Shown: in pieces, positions 13,801-24,728 of the stretch
Numbering within the stretch: position 1 is the first letter of the stretch
Layout of the letters: each line of letters opens with the position of its first letter
From: Henckelia pumila
Lineage: Eukaryota; Streptophyta; Magnoliopsida; Lamiales; Gesneriaceae
NCBI RefSeq assembly: GCF_033568475.1
Contig: NW_027331831.1
Span: forward strand, 13,764,001 to 13,828,000
Length of the DNA: 64,000 nt
Direction: 5' to 3'
The notes under the pieces: generated by a model
Database searches by the model: none
Told to the model about the DNA's origin: nothing
Seen by the model: only the letters and a program-made list of their open reading frames with translations
Made by a program: the position numbers and the translations under genes

Positions 13801-16800
13801 CACTCAAGTCATGCTGAAGTCTGGATACAAGCAGAGTCAAGGAGACCACACATTGTTCTTCAAGCACTCAGACTTAGGGGGAGTCACAATCCTCCTAGTA
13901 TATGTGGATGACATAATTATGACAGGGAATGAAGAGAAAGAAAAACAATTCCTAAGAAGCTGTTTGGCAAAAGAATTTGAGATAAAGGAACTTGGGAGAT
14001 TGAAATACTTCCTAGGGATTGAAGTGGCACACTCCAACAAAGGCATCTTCATTTCACAACAGAAGTATGTCACAGATTTGTTGAAGGAAACAGGTATGCT
14101 ATCTTGTAAACCAGCCCAAACACCGATAGATATCAACCACATGATTGGAGAATTAACTGAAGAGCCCTTGGTTGATAAAGAAATATATCAGAGGTTGGTA
14201 GGAAAACTTATATATTTATCTCACACAAGGCCTGATATTGCTTATGCAGTAAGTGTTTTAAGCCAATTTATGCATAATCCGCGGGATGGTCATTTGCAAG
14301 CAGTCCATAGAGTGTTGAAATATTTGAAGTCAAGCCCTGGCAAGGGAATTTTGTTCAAAAGAAATAATGGATTGAGTCTTGAAGGGTACACTGATGCTGA
14401 CTATGCAGGATCTCCTGTGGATAGAAGATCTACAACAGGGTATTGCACTTTCCTTGGAGGAAATCTTGTCACATGGAGGAGTAAGAAACAAAATGTAGTG
14501 GCACAGTCAAGTGCAGAAGCATAATTTAGGGCAATGGCCTTGGGGATATGTGAGCTCTTATGGATCAAAATCATCCTAGATGATCTCAAGATCAAATGGG
14601 AAGGGCCTATAAAGTTGTTGTGTGACAATAAATCTGCTATCAATATTGCTCATGATCTGATAGAACAAAACATGTAGAAGTGGATAGACATTTCGTCAAG
14701 GAGAAGATTGATAGTGATTAGTGGACTCATTTGTACACCATATGTACATACCAGTGGACAATTGGCTGATGTACTCACAAAGGGGCTCAACCATGCAGTT
14801 TTTCAAGACATTATTTCCATGCTGGGAATGGAAGATCCATATTTACCAGCTTGAGGGGGAGTGTTGGAGATTGAGATAATTAAATTGATCTTCTAAATAT
14901 TTAGATTGATAACATGTATCTTTGATTAGCATAGTGTAGAAAAAGGAAAGAAATATTGTATTTAGTGTTAGAATATTTGACTTATATTTATTCCTTATGT
15001 CTTGTCTTTTAATTAAGGTTAGATTGTGAATAGAATATAGAAATAAGTTTTGTATATATAGTGTAGGGTTGTACTGTGAATAATATTCAGAAAAGAATAT
15101 TTTCTACCACACATATGGCTGTCCCTATTTCTCTCGTTCGTGTTTATCATCATGGTATCAGAGCCTAGTCTCTGTATACCCGCTGCATAATTCACAGAAA
15201 AAAAAAAAAAAAGACGGGCATGTCAAATACCAACGAAGACAAAAATAAGATGTCTTCGGGTGAGAATGATGGTACGAAAGGTGCTAAAACACCGACCATA
15301 TATCCTCTGAATCCTACTGGGTTTGAAGGCTCCATTCAATTGACCATTCATAAGTTGAATGACAAAAATTACTTGGAGTGGGCTCAGTCAATTAAACTTG
15401 TCATTGACGGAAAAGGGCGTTTAGGTTACCTGACAGAAGACATCAAAGAACCGGCCAAAGACGATCCAAAGTGGACAGGCTGGAAATCTGAAAACTCCAT
15501 GGTAATCTCGTGGCTCGTTAACTCCATGGATCCTTCAATTGGGATGACGTATTTATTCCTACCTACTGCCAAAGAAGTGTGGGAGGCCGTCCGGGAGACT
15601 TACTCTGATCTGTAGAATTCATCCCAGATTTTTGACTTGAAGACTAGACTCTGGCAGTCTAGACAGGGAGAAAAAACTGTCATTGAATGCTATAATGACA
15701 TGAAAGGGTTATGGCAGGAACTAGATCTCTGCTATGATGATAAATGGGAGTGCAAAAATGATAGCATGAAATATCACAAACGTATGGAAGGTGATCGAGT
15801 GTATGTTTTTCTGGCCGGACTTAACCGTGACTTGGATGAAGTCAGAGGAAGAATTCTGGGCAGAAATCCATTACCTTCCTTAAGTGAAGTGTTTGCTGAA
15901 GTCAGAAGGGAAGAAGGTAGAAGGAAAATCATGTTGAGCGAGAAGGCATCATCAGTTTCAGAAACCTCAGCCCTGTTCAGCAAAAATTTTCCTTCTGCAC
16001 CTCAAAGCCGACACCATACTGCCCAGACAAGGAAGAGAGAAGTTGTATGTGAACACTGTAAAAAGCCCTGGCATACCGCAGAAACATGTTGGGAGTTACA
16101 CGGCAAACCACCTGACTGGAAACCAAAGTCTTTCAAACAAAAAGGCAGTGAGGTACAAACCTTCGGGGGCTGTCTCTTTCAGTAAGGAACAACTAGAGCA
16201 ATTGTATAAGCTTTTTCAATCCACACCTTTTTCACAGTCTACTCCAGCGTCTTGTTCCATAGCACAGAAAGGTACTGACTTGCAATCTACTGGTTTTAAT
16301 GTTTCCACCCTGCCTATATGTCCTTGGATAATAGATTTAGGTGCTTCTGATCACATGACGGGATCCTCCAGATTGTTTTGCTCCTATATCCCGAGTGCTG
16401 GAAATCAGAAAATTAAAACCGCTGATGGTGCTTTATCTGCTATTGCTGGAAAAGGGTCTATTGTCATCTCTAAAACTTTGACTCTTCAAAATGTTTTACA
16501 TGTCCCTAATCTTTCTTGTAATTTGCTTTCTGTTCGCAAATTAACTCATGATTTAAAGTGGTGTGCAAAGTTTTCCTCAAATTGTTGTGTATTTCAGGAT
16601 CTGGAATTGGGGACGACGATTGGCAGTGCTAAGGAACGTGGAGGCCTTTACTACTTTGAGGAAGAAAGTCACTCCTGTGGACAAGCCCAACAATCTAGTA
16701 TCATACCAAACTCTAGTTCTAGTAGCAAGGAGATATTACTCTGGCATCGTAGATTAGGCCACCCAAATTTTCATTATTTGAAGCATTTGTTTCCAAAGTT

Positions 16801-19800
16801 ATTTCGTAATAAAAATCCTTCTGTTTTTCAATGTGATATTTGTCAATTTGCTAAACATCATCGTGCATCATTTCCTGCTCATCCACATTAAGCTTCGAAA
16901 CTTTTTGCTCTTATTCACAGTGATGTGTGGGGGCCGTTCAAAACGGCAACTCTTTCAAAAAAACGATGGTTTATCACCTTTATTGATGATCACACACGTT
17001 TAAGTTGGGTTTACTTGTTGATAAATCAGAAGCTGAACAAATTTTCAAAAATTTCTATGTCATGGTTGAAACACAATTTCATGAAAAAATTCAAGTGTTC
17101 AGAAGTGATAATGGGAAAAAATATTTCAATAAACTTTTGGGTCAATTTTTTCAACAAAAGGGTATAACTCATGTTTACCACTAATGTTCCGAAATACTTA
17201 TGGGGGGAAGCTATTCTCACTGCTGCATATTTAATTAATAGAATACCCTCTAGAGTGCTTAACTTTGCGTCACCCTTAACTGTTTTCAAAAATTCCTTTC
17301 CCATGTCTCACTTATATTCTGATTTACCTCTCAAAGTGTTTGGTTGTGTAGCCTTTGCTCATACGCATCATCATACTCGTGATAAACTAGACCCTCGTGC
17401 TGTAAAATGTGTGTTTCTAGGATATTCTCCAACTCAGAAAGGATATAAATGTTTTGAACCCCGCACAAAAACTTTTTTTGTGTCAATGGATGTCACATTC
17501 TTTGAATCTGAAAATTTTTTCACACCTCTTCAGGGGGAGAGTAAGTTGGAAGACTCGATATTTGATTTAGACTCAGATAATGTGGACAGAACTGAATTTT
17601 TTATCATAGATACACCTCATGTAGTTTTAGAGCAAAATCTTGATACTAAAACACAAGGTGATGATGATAAGTTGTATGGGCAAGTTTACAGGAGGACAAG
17701 ACGAACCCAAAGTAAGCAAGACTCTACAACTCCACACGACCAAGTGTCTGAACCAAGGACAGAACCTGAAGTCCCGACTCATTTGAACCCAAATCCAGGT
17801 AATGTACCCAAATCCACCTCGAATGTACTAGACTCCTCTATGTCATTAGAACTTCCTGTTGCACTTAGGAAAGGTGTTAGAACCTGTACTCAACACCCAA
17901 TCTCAAATCATCTGTCTTACAAAAATTTATCTGCACCCTATTCGAGTTTTATTTCTCAGTTACAAAGTGTGGATATTCCTAAGACTATACAGGATGCTCT
18001 AAGTGTTCCAGAATGGAAGAAAGCTGTCCTTAAGAAGATGGATGCACTGAACAAAAGTGGAACATGGGAAATAATGCACTTGCCTGATGGAAAACGAACA
18101 GTGGGATGCAAATGGGTATTTACTGTGAAACTAGATTCAGATGGATCGTTGGAACGCTACAAAGCAAGACTTGTCGCTAAAGGTTTTACACAGACATATG
18201 GGATTGACTACCAAGAGACTTTTGCACCAGTCGCTAAATTGAATACTGTCAGAATATTGTTGTCCTTGGCAGTAAACCTTGATTGGCCCTTGTATCAGAT
18301 GGATGTCAAAAATGCCTTCCTGAATGGAGAATTGGAGGAAGAGGTGTTCATGAATGCTCCACCAGGTTTTGAAAAACAATTTGGTGGAAAAATATGCAAA
18401 CTGAAGAAGTCTTTGTATGGATTGAAACAGTCACCACGGGCTTGGTTTGAGAAATTTTCGAAATCAGTAAAGAAGCAAGGCTATATTCAAAGACAATCCG
18501 ACCACACAATGTTTGTAAAGCATACCAAAGAAGGCAAGATGGCAATCTTGATCGTATATGTCGATGACATAATTCTCACAGGGGATGATGAAGTGGAAAT
18601 AACACGTTTAAAAGGCTGCCTCGCGTTGGAATTTGAGATCAAAGATCTGGGACTATTGAGATATTTTCTAGGGATTCTAGACCTACTTGAAGAGACAGGA
18701 ATGAGTGGATGCAGACCAAGTGATGTACCCATGGATCCAAATCAAAAGCTAAATGAAGTGTCCAGCGGAACTTCCATTGATAAAGAAAGATATCAACGTC
18801 TTGTAGGAAAACTTACTTATCTCTCTCACACAAGACCTGATATTACTTTTGTTGTTAGTATGGTTAGTCAATTCATGCACTCACCACACGAGGAACACAT
18901 GGATGTTGTGTAAAAGATTTTGAGATATTTAAAAGGTTCTCCAGGGAAAGGTTTATTGTTCAGAAAAAACAATCAGAGAAGCATAGAAGCATACACAGAT
19001 GCAGATTGGGCAGGATCCATTTCTGATAGGAGGTCGACCTCAGGGTACTGTACTTTTCTGTGGGGTAATCTTGTGTCATGGATAAGTAAAAAAACAGAAT
19101 GTTGTGGCTCGTAGTAGTGCAGAAGCTGAACTTAGGGCTATGGCTAACGGAGTATGCGAGTTACTATGGCTAAAGCTAGTTCTTGAAGAATTAAAGTTAG
19201 ACTGGGAAGTGCCAATGAAGCTATTCTGCGACAACAAGTCAGCCATTAGCATTGCAAATTATCCAGTACAACATGATCGTACAAAGCATATAGAAGTTGA
19301 TAGGCACTTTATCAAAGAGAAACTTGAAGGAGGAATAATTTGTATGCCATTTCTCAAATCTGAACAACAGATTGCAGATGCCTTAACAAAGAGTCATTTC
19401 AGACCCAAGTTCGAAGATTTCATCTGCAAGTTGGGCATGATAGATATCTTTGCTTCAACTTGAGGGGGAGTGTAGAAAAAAGGAAAGAAATATTGTATTT
19501 AGTGTTAGAATATTTGACTTATATTTATTCCTTATGTCATGTCTTTTAATTAAGGTTAGATTGTGAATAGAATATAGAAATAAGTTTTGTATATATAGTG
19601 TAGGGTTGTACTGTGAATAATATTCAGAAAAGAATATTTTCTACCACACATATGGCTGTCCCTATTTCTCTCGTTCGTGTTTATCTTCACATAGATTAAG
19701 GGATAAGATTATAGTGATATTATTTCCTAAAATTCTTCCTTGTAAAGTGTATAAATAGCTGTGTAAACTGTTGAGAAATCATATATTAGAATTTTACCAT

Positions 19801-22800
19801 TTCTTCTCACAACCTCATATACTAAAACTTTATCCCAGGAGGATCCATGAAACAAAGGGAATAAAGTTGGGTCATTCTCCATTGCCGAAGTTATTGTTAA
19901 TAGCAATCACTCACTTTTCTTACCAAAACCATTAATATAAATACTCTTGAAATTTTTCTATGTTTTATTTATTCTAATTATCAATATTCAAGTGATATTA
20001 CTGTTTTTCAAGTGTGTTCATTTGAGGTGGTTATATTGGTAGCTGTTTTTCAAGTGTGTTCATTTGAGTTGGTTATATTGGTAGTTAACTTTCAGCCAAA
20101 TATTGTGAAAACCTAAGAGTTCCCATTTTGTCAATTCAGGATCTTATGCTGAAAGCATGCACAAATCTTTCCTTCTTCATCTGGACCCATGAACTCCTAC
20201 CTTTGGACATTTTACTATTAGCACTAATCGACCGTGATGATGACCCCCATGCTTTGCGAATCGTGGTAAGTTTTATCATTTATTGCTTTGCAACACTCTT
20301 CCATCTGTTGATTCATCATAATGGCCTATGACTCAGCGAGTGAAGTGAAACACTTTTTTTCTGTTGTGTTGCATAATGCTGAAATAGTTGTCTTTGAAAA
20401 CAGCAACTGTTTCAGATGTTTGTAGCATTATTGGATTAACTGGCGTAATCTATTGTCTAACTTGAATGGGATGTAGTTGCATCCATATTGGCAGGTGATA
20501 TTTCATTTTAAAGTGAGAAAGCAGGTTTGTTGAGGTTTTTGGTATGTCTCTTTGTAGCAAGGTGTCTGTCATCTTACTCAATTCTGTTAATATTAATGAT
20601 GCAATACTCACAAACATAACAAGGATCCAAGTTGGGTACATTTGGCTTTGACATGTACTACTAGGTATGTTAGAAACTTTTATTTTCTTCTATCTGAGGC
20701 CATAGACTGGCCGCTACTTATGGTTGAGGAAAATGTGCGGGGAAATCTGGTTCATTGTGTGATCCTCTCGAAGTATATGCTAAATCTTCTTTTAATTAAT
20801 ATTATTTTCAACTTTTATTAGTTATTGTAATAAATGTATATTTATTCTGTAGTCCACTAGTGGTGAGCAGTGGAATATGCTTTTTAAGAATTTTATTTTA
20901 TTTAAAAAAAGTATTTTGTCAGTTTGTTGAACATTTACTTCATGTGATTCAATGTTTCAAGTTCTTGAGTGAAATCGGATTAATTGCAGAGATGATATAG
21001 TATTTATACTCAGTTGATTTTTTTGCTTACATTTTTCCTTGTAGATTAACCTGCTTGACAGTAAGGAGCTGCAACAAAGAGTGAAACTGTATCTTATGAA
21101 TCATGGTCCCCCCGAGCATTGGCTTTTTTCTGGAACTTTCAAGCGTACTGAATTGCAGAAGGCCCTGGGAAATCATCTGTCATGGAAGGAAAGGCAAGTT
21201 TTGGAAAACATAAGATTTATTGAAAATGCTGTTAAAATAGTTTGTCTATTTGGATGGTGTTTAGTAATCTAAGCGAAGTTTAAACATACCCTTGATTTAA
21301 CGCTCTTGCAGATTTTGGTTGATGAACTTTGAGTCCTGTTCTTTCCCTGTGTAAGGTTTTATAACACTCTTAAGTTGGTCATTGACGGAAATTCCAGTCG
21401 AGATCAAATTAACTGGAGATTGTTCGACATTGTTAGCAAATTGGTCTAGTGTGTTGACAAATTAACACAACATAAATAAAGTGATTTTGCTACACCCTCG
21501 ATGGCCAAAGCACACAGGAGGTCCTGTTTTCCTCCCTGTTGAAAGTTTGGAATCACGAGAGAGTATGTGGCATAATTGAAACCTCTAATATTGACAGCTA
21601 TTTTGACAAGTTGACATGTGATGCAACAATGAGTCAATGACAGGTAGTTCCAGTGTCATGTTGCAACTAAAGGTGTTGTGCTGATGGCTTATACACATGA
21701 TGCGTGGTTACAAATATTGCTTTGCTGGACCTTTCCATTTTGACAGTTTAATGTTCTTTATTTGTTATTTCTCATGCGAAAAGGTTGTTGTAACTTGTTT
21801 AATTTCCCAGTTAGAAGAATATTTGTAACTTCTTAATTTTCCCAACACAATTGTATTTTCATTTTTTTTTAACCAATGCAATTTGGTCCTCACATCTATA
21901 AGTTTGCTCCAGGTATCCAACATTTTTTGATGATGTTGCCGCACGTCTGCTCCCAGTGATCCCTCTGGTCATCTACAGATTTATTGAAAATGACGCTATT
22001 GATGCTGCTGACAGAGTGTTACAAGTTTATTCAACATTCCTTCATTACTATCCATTGAATTTTACTTTTGTGCGGGACATACTTGGCTATTTCTATGGTC
22101 ATCTTTCAGGGAAACTGGTCCTTAGGATATTAAACGTTTTAGATGTGAAAAAGGTAATGGCGACGCTTCTTTTTAATTTTTGCCGGAACCTTTTCTTTTA
22201 TTCACTTGAATTTTCTTCTTATTTGTAACAGATTCCCTTTTCTGAGTCCTTCCCGCAGCATATTAACTCGTCTAATGCAGCCATTTGTCCACCACTGGAC
22301 TACTTTGCCACCCTTTTATTAGGTTTAGTGAATAATGTTATTCCTCCTTTGAATAACTCCTCCAAAAATGGACCAATGAGAGATGTCTCAAACAGTTCAG
22401 TGCGAGCTCCACACAATAAGCCTCAAGCAACATCCCAGCCAGTCCCAACAGTTACTCATGAGGGCCAGAAACCGTTCTATCAAATCCAAGATCCTGGCAC
22501 ACATACCCAGCTGATCCTCGAGACTGCTGTCATAGAAATCCTTTCTCTTCCTGTAAATGCATCCCAAATTGTCTCATCCCTTGTGCAAATTGTCGTTCAC
22601 ATACAACCGACTCTGATTCAATGTAGCAATGGACATGCATCCAATGGAGTTGGACAAAGCTCGGTTTTGCCAACATCTCCATCAGGCGGAAGCAGCGATT
22701 CCTTGGGTGCAACCAGGGCTCCTCTGGTTTCAGGAATAAACTCCTCCAGCTTTCTCTGGAGAAGTGGATATACATGCCAGCAACTATCGTGCTTGTTGAT

Positions 22801-24244
22801 CCAAGCATGTGGTCTTCTTTTAGCGCAGCTTCCCGCAGAGTTTCATGTTCAACTCTATATAGAGGCAGCACGTGTTATAAAAGAGAGCTGGTGGCTCAAT
22901 GATGGGAAAAGGTCGGTTGGTGAAGTAGAATCCGCTGTCGGCTATGCTTTGTTAGATCCAACATGGGCTGCTCAGGACAATACTTCTACGGCCATTGGTA
23001 TGTTCCTTCAGTTTTTTTGCATCTTTGATAGAAATCATTTACTGAGATATTTCATCTCTTTAATTTTCTCTAATTTATTTGAACCTTTGCACGACTTTAT
23101 CCTTTGCTGGCCATTGTCATTTTCGGTGCATCTCATTACCCAACTCTGCCTATAATGTTCACAGTTGCGGAAAAATATTCATCCTGCGGCTTTTTATTGT
23201 CGTTCTTCTAGGAAATTACATCCCCAATTTATCTCAAGTAGAAAAAGGATTGTAATACTTTTGCCAGAGTTCAATGGCATGGTTTTGATTGGTTTCTTGA
23301 AAGTAGTTGAAACTAGACATTTTGTGCAATGTGCAATCTGTAAACTTTACATGGAGTAATCTATGTTTGAATTTTGAAACAAAAAATTAAATAAAAATAA
23401 ATAAAAATGGACATTTCTAATGGTTGTAGCATCCAGTACGTTAAATATGGTTCGGTTTACTGTGATCGTCTGAGGCTTGGCAAGAGTAAACTTTATTGTT
23501 TTCTTTTCTTTCCTTTTTACGTTGTGTTTTTTATACTAGAATGCAGATCATTTTTACTTAACAGTTTTCATGCAGGCAATGTTGTGGCATTGTTGCATTC
23601 TTTCTTCAGTAACCTCCCCCTGGAATGGCTAGAGGGTACACATCTTATCATTAAGCATCTGCGACCGGTGACATCAATTGCTGCTCTGAGAATAGCTTTC
23701 CGAATTATGAGTCCATTGCTTCCTCGAGTGGCCAATGCTCACACCCTCTTCAGTAAGGTAACGAGAAATATGTCGCTCATTTTTGTTGAACAAAATTAAT
23801 TCCTGGATTATATTTTTGCTATGTTATTTATTTCATATCATCATCTTTCAGACACTCTCGTTGCTTTTGAGCATCATGGTTGATGTCTTTGGAAGGAACT
23901 CCCAGCAATCAGCTGCTATTGAGGCCCCAGAGATTGCAGACATTATCGATTTCTTGTATGCTGATCATTTTCTAAATTATAATGGTGGCTAATATCTTAA
24001 CACCATATAGCATATTCATCTAAATGGCTCAATGTTTTTCAGGCATCATATTGTTCATTTTGAAGGCCAAGGAGGCCCCGTACAAGCCAACAGCAAACCA
24101 CGACCAGAAATACTTGCTCTCATTGGAAGAGCAGCCGAAAATTTACGCCCAGACGTGCAACATCTTCTCACACACCTGAAAGCTGATGTGAATTGTTCCA
24201 TCTATGCTGCAACTCATCCAAAAATTTCCCCGAATACCACTTGA
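4886..24244 (+). CDS. MED23: Mediator complex subunit 23 (MED23), C-terminal half, 12 exons
   Basis: This encodes the C-terminal ~850 residues of the plant homologue of Mediator tail-module subunit MED23, a nuclear coactivator bridging transcription factors and RNA polymerase II. Exons, all joined in frame: 4886-4980, 9233-9395, 9482-9727, 10046-10216, 10368-10481, 20140-20265, 21045-21193, 21913-22153, 22232-22997, 23576-23757, 23852-23955, 24043-24244 (stop TGA 24242-24244). Family-typical segments include FELLNYRLLSVYR, FPQHRQYLCAGA, HELLPLDILLLALIDRDDD, FYQIQDPGTHTQ, SGYTCQQLSCLLIQACGL and DPTWAAQDNTSTAIG. The family is about 1,600 aa, so the N-terminal half is missing from the window. 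The start of the first exon is the least certain boundary. One intron is GC-AG, and two introns are swollen by retrotransposons. The exons themselves show no stops, so the gene looks functional. Identification is from recognition, not a search. Confidence 0.9.
4981..5903. other. MED23 intron sequence with possible old LTR fragment
   Basis: This follows the donor at 4981. It has no coding homology. The segment around 5715-5890 (tataaaa near 5776, pyrimidine-rich end) looks like a worn LTR, but I cannot pair it with anything in the window. Confidence 0.35.
5904..6095 (-). repeat. copia-2 3' LTR (left copy)
   Basis: About 192 bp, ending at the right in an antisense TGTTGAATAG. It aligns with 8660-8964 over gcagtgacaaggaaaaag and over the block tatcacaacttaaataa. 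Its short TA run (about 5982-5992) is uninterrupted, which makes it the empty counterpart of the MITE-bearing LTR. Confidence 0.75.
6323..7142. mobile_element. TRIM-type miniature LTR element, chain of four LTRs and three internal domains
   Basis: Four related LTRs lie in direct order: 6323-6447, 6545-6677, 6801-6896 (5' part missing) and 7022-~7142. Each starts tgtgtt or tgt, three carry tcccacatcgg, and the first three end ctcatttcttaaca or close to it. Each of those three is followed by an iMet-type primer-binding site (tggtattagagccc, tggtatcagagtcc, tggtatcagagccc). The internal domains are only about 100-125 bp, share gggtcacccgt and cgctcca, have no coding capacity, and end in a purine tract before the next LTR. 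This is the TRIM architecture in multimeric form. The chain sits inside the RNase H region of copia-2. Confidence 0.8.
8660..8964 (-). repeat. copia-2 5' LTR (right copy), carrying a hairpin MITE
   Basis: Bounded by the primer-binding site at 8659 and by antisense TGTTGTAGAG ending at 8964. It is about 113 bp longer than the left LTR, mostly because of the insertion at 8737-8860. Confidence 0.75.
8737..8860. mobile_element. hairpin MITE A, embedded in a TA repeat
   Basis: A near-perfect inverted repeat. The left arm begins gagttttgataccacgcacc; the right arm, read in reverse complement, begins gttttgttattacgcacc. The core is about 124 bp, with TA runs on both sides and no coding capacity. 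The sister LTR lacks the core but has a TA run at the matching place, so the element entered or grew from a TA microsatellite. Confidence 0.75.
8965..9232. other. remaining MED23 intron before exon 9233
   Basis: No coding homology. It ends in a pyrimidine-rich tract and the acceptor AG at 9231-9232. Confidence 0.5.
10602..10799 (+). repeat. copia-3 5' LTR
   Basis: 198 bp. It differs from the reassembled 3' LTR (14862-14934 plus 19695-19811) by very few substitutions and one short indel in the tgtaaaatgtaaaagtg area. A TATA-like tataaatag lies near 10738-10746. Confidence 0.9.
11046..14855 (+). pseudogene. copia-3 gag-pol polyprotein, broken
   Basis: Domains run in order. Gag begins at ATG 11046. 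The zinc knuckle CSYCKKSRHTIDNC is near 11850-11890, the protease motif DSGATDHM near 12163-12186, and pre-integrase plus integrase lie at 12540-13300. Integrase retains all three acidic positions (HSDIWGP, RSDNARDYF, NGVAERKN). RT has QFDVKNAF near 13637-13660 and YVDD at 13900-13911. RNase H spans about 14380-14800. Defects are in-frame stops at 11284, about 11418, 11625 and 12151, a frameshift near 13137, a deletion between the integrase C-terminus and RT that removes the RT N-terminus (about 13470-13490), a stop at 14521, and a frameshift near 14650 in RNase H. It cannot make a complete polyprotein. Confidence 0.9.
14862..14934 (+). repeat. copia-3 3' LTR, first part
   Basis: Matches 10602-10674 with one visible substitution, ends at the duplicated catag (14930-14934), and continues at 19695. 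Confidence 0.9.
14935..15152 (+). repeat. copia-4 5' LTR
   Basis: Begins TGTAGAAAAAGG and ends TTTATCATCA. It contains a TATA-like tatatatag near 15053-15061. Confidence 0.95.
15220..19463 (+). pseudogene. copia-4 gag-pol polyprotein, broken by deletions and stops
   Basis: Gag begins at ATG 15220, with a stop at 15613 and then gag C-terminus with zinc knuckle CEHCKKPWHTAETC near 16050-16090. A frameshift near 16160 follows. The protease motif near 16335 reads D-L-G-A-S-D-H-M, so the residue after the catalytic Asp is Leu rather than the usual Ser. Pre-integrase and integrase start at 16740-17165. Around 17165-17172 the integrase jumps past the segment that should hold the catalytic Glu. RT follows, with QMDVKNAFLNG and YVDD at 18557-18568. 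A short deletion sits after YFLGI near 18675. A stop at 18911 and a frameshift near 19100 break RNase H, although its later part (DRTKHIEVDRHF) is intact to 19463. It is dead as a protein source. Confidence 0.9.
19471..19689 (+). repeat. copia-4 3' LTR
   Basis: Pairs with 14935-15152 with two substitutions and one indel. It is followed by the target duplication catag. Confidence 0.95.
19695..19811 (+). repeat. copia-3 3' LTR, second part
   Basis: Resumes exactly after the catag duplication. It matches the 5' LTR from attaaggg to the terminal TTCTCACA, with a short deletion relative to it. Confidence 0.9.
21194..21912 (+). other. MED23: GC-AG intron of MED23
   Basis: The donor reads AG|gcaagt at 21192-21199 and the acceptor is ctccag at 21907-21912. 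Only this join keeps the frame between ...SWKE and YPTFFDD, completing an Arg codon (AG plus G). The alternative gtttt at 21198 would put the next exon out of frame. Confidence 0.8.
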
Positions 24245-24728
24245 TTCAACGGGCTGTGCTCTGGAGCGAAGGTGAGAATGTCCGTCCCCTTGTGAAAAAG
24301 TAGATTGATCTTTCGTTCAAGTGGTACTAGACACATGTTTTCATCTAGGGGGAATCATATCAAGGCAATTGTTGTATTGTACGTTATACCGAGGCCGAAA
24401 TATCCTTTCTGAGTTGTGAAATATCAACTTGTATAGTCCAGATGACAGCTATTCGTTATCGGGATATTAGAAAGCATTGTGAATATAGGTAGCAGAAATT
24501 GAACCATTCTTGGCGTTCTATATATATAAATATACGGTTAAGACATTCCTTAATTTGTTAGATGGGGTATAAGAAGCACAGGTACATCTAATCGCAGCAC
24601 AGTGACTGAAATTTTCAGATAATGTCATCATACCAAAATATAGAATTAGGAGTATTTAATTTCATTAGATAGTACTTGGAGAGGGTGACCTTTGCACACC
24701 ACTCTGCTTTCTTCATCGGTCTGAAAGT
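24245..24728. other. short convergent intergenic region, 3' UTRs of MED23 and GH9 gene
   Basis: 484 bp between two stop codons of genes that face each other. It holds no other gene. TA-rich stretches near 24515-24535 could serve as polyadenylation signals, but none is assigned. Confidence 0.6.

Larger units (their letters stand above)
14935..19689 (+). mobile_element. copia-4: Ty1/copia element nested in the 3' LTR of copia-3
   Basis: The LTRs are 14935-15152 and 19471-19689 (218 and 219 bp), identical by eye except two substitutions and one A indel. A perfect 5-bp target duplication, catag, lies at 14930-14934 and 19690-19694. The same catag occurs once at the equivalent point of copia-3's 5' LTR, so the insertion event is unambiguous. 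The primer-binding site tggtatcagagcc is at 15153-15165, and the polypurine tract ttgagggggag precedes 19471. It has the same orientation as copia-3 and MED23. Confidence 0.95.
10602..19811 (+). mobile_element. copia-3: Ty1/copia element in MED23 intron, 3' LTR split by copia-4
   Basis: The 5' LTR is 10602-10799 (TGTTGGAAATTGAG...TTCTCACA), followed by the primer-binding site tggtatcaaagcc at 10800-10812. The polypurine tract ttgagggggag ends at 14861, and the 3' LTR begins at 14862. That LTR is cut after 14934 by copia-4 and resumes at 19695-19811. Without copia-4 the element is about 4.45 kb. The 5-bp flanks aattc and acctc match at only 3/5, so its target duplication is not clear. It lies in the same orientation as MED23, entirely within the intron 10482-20139. 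Confidence 0.92.
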
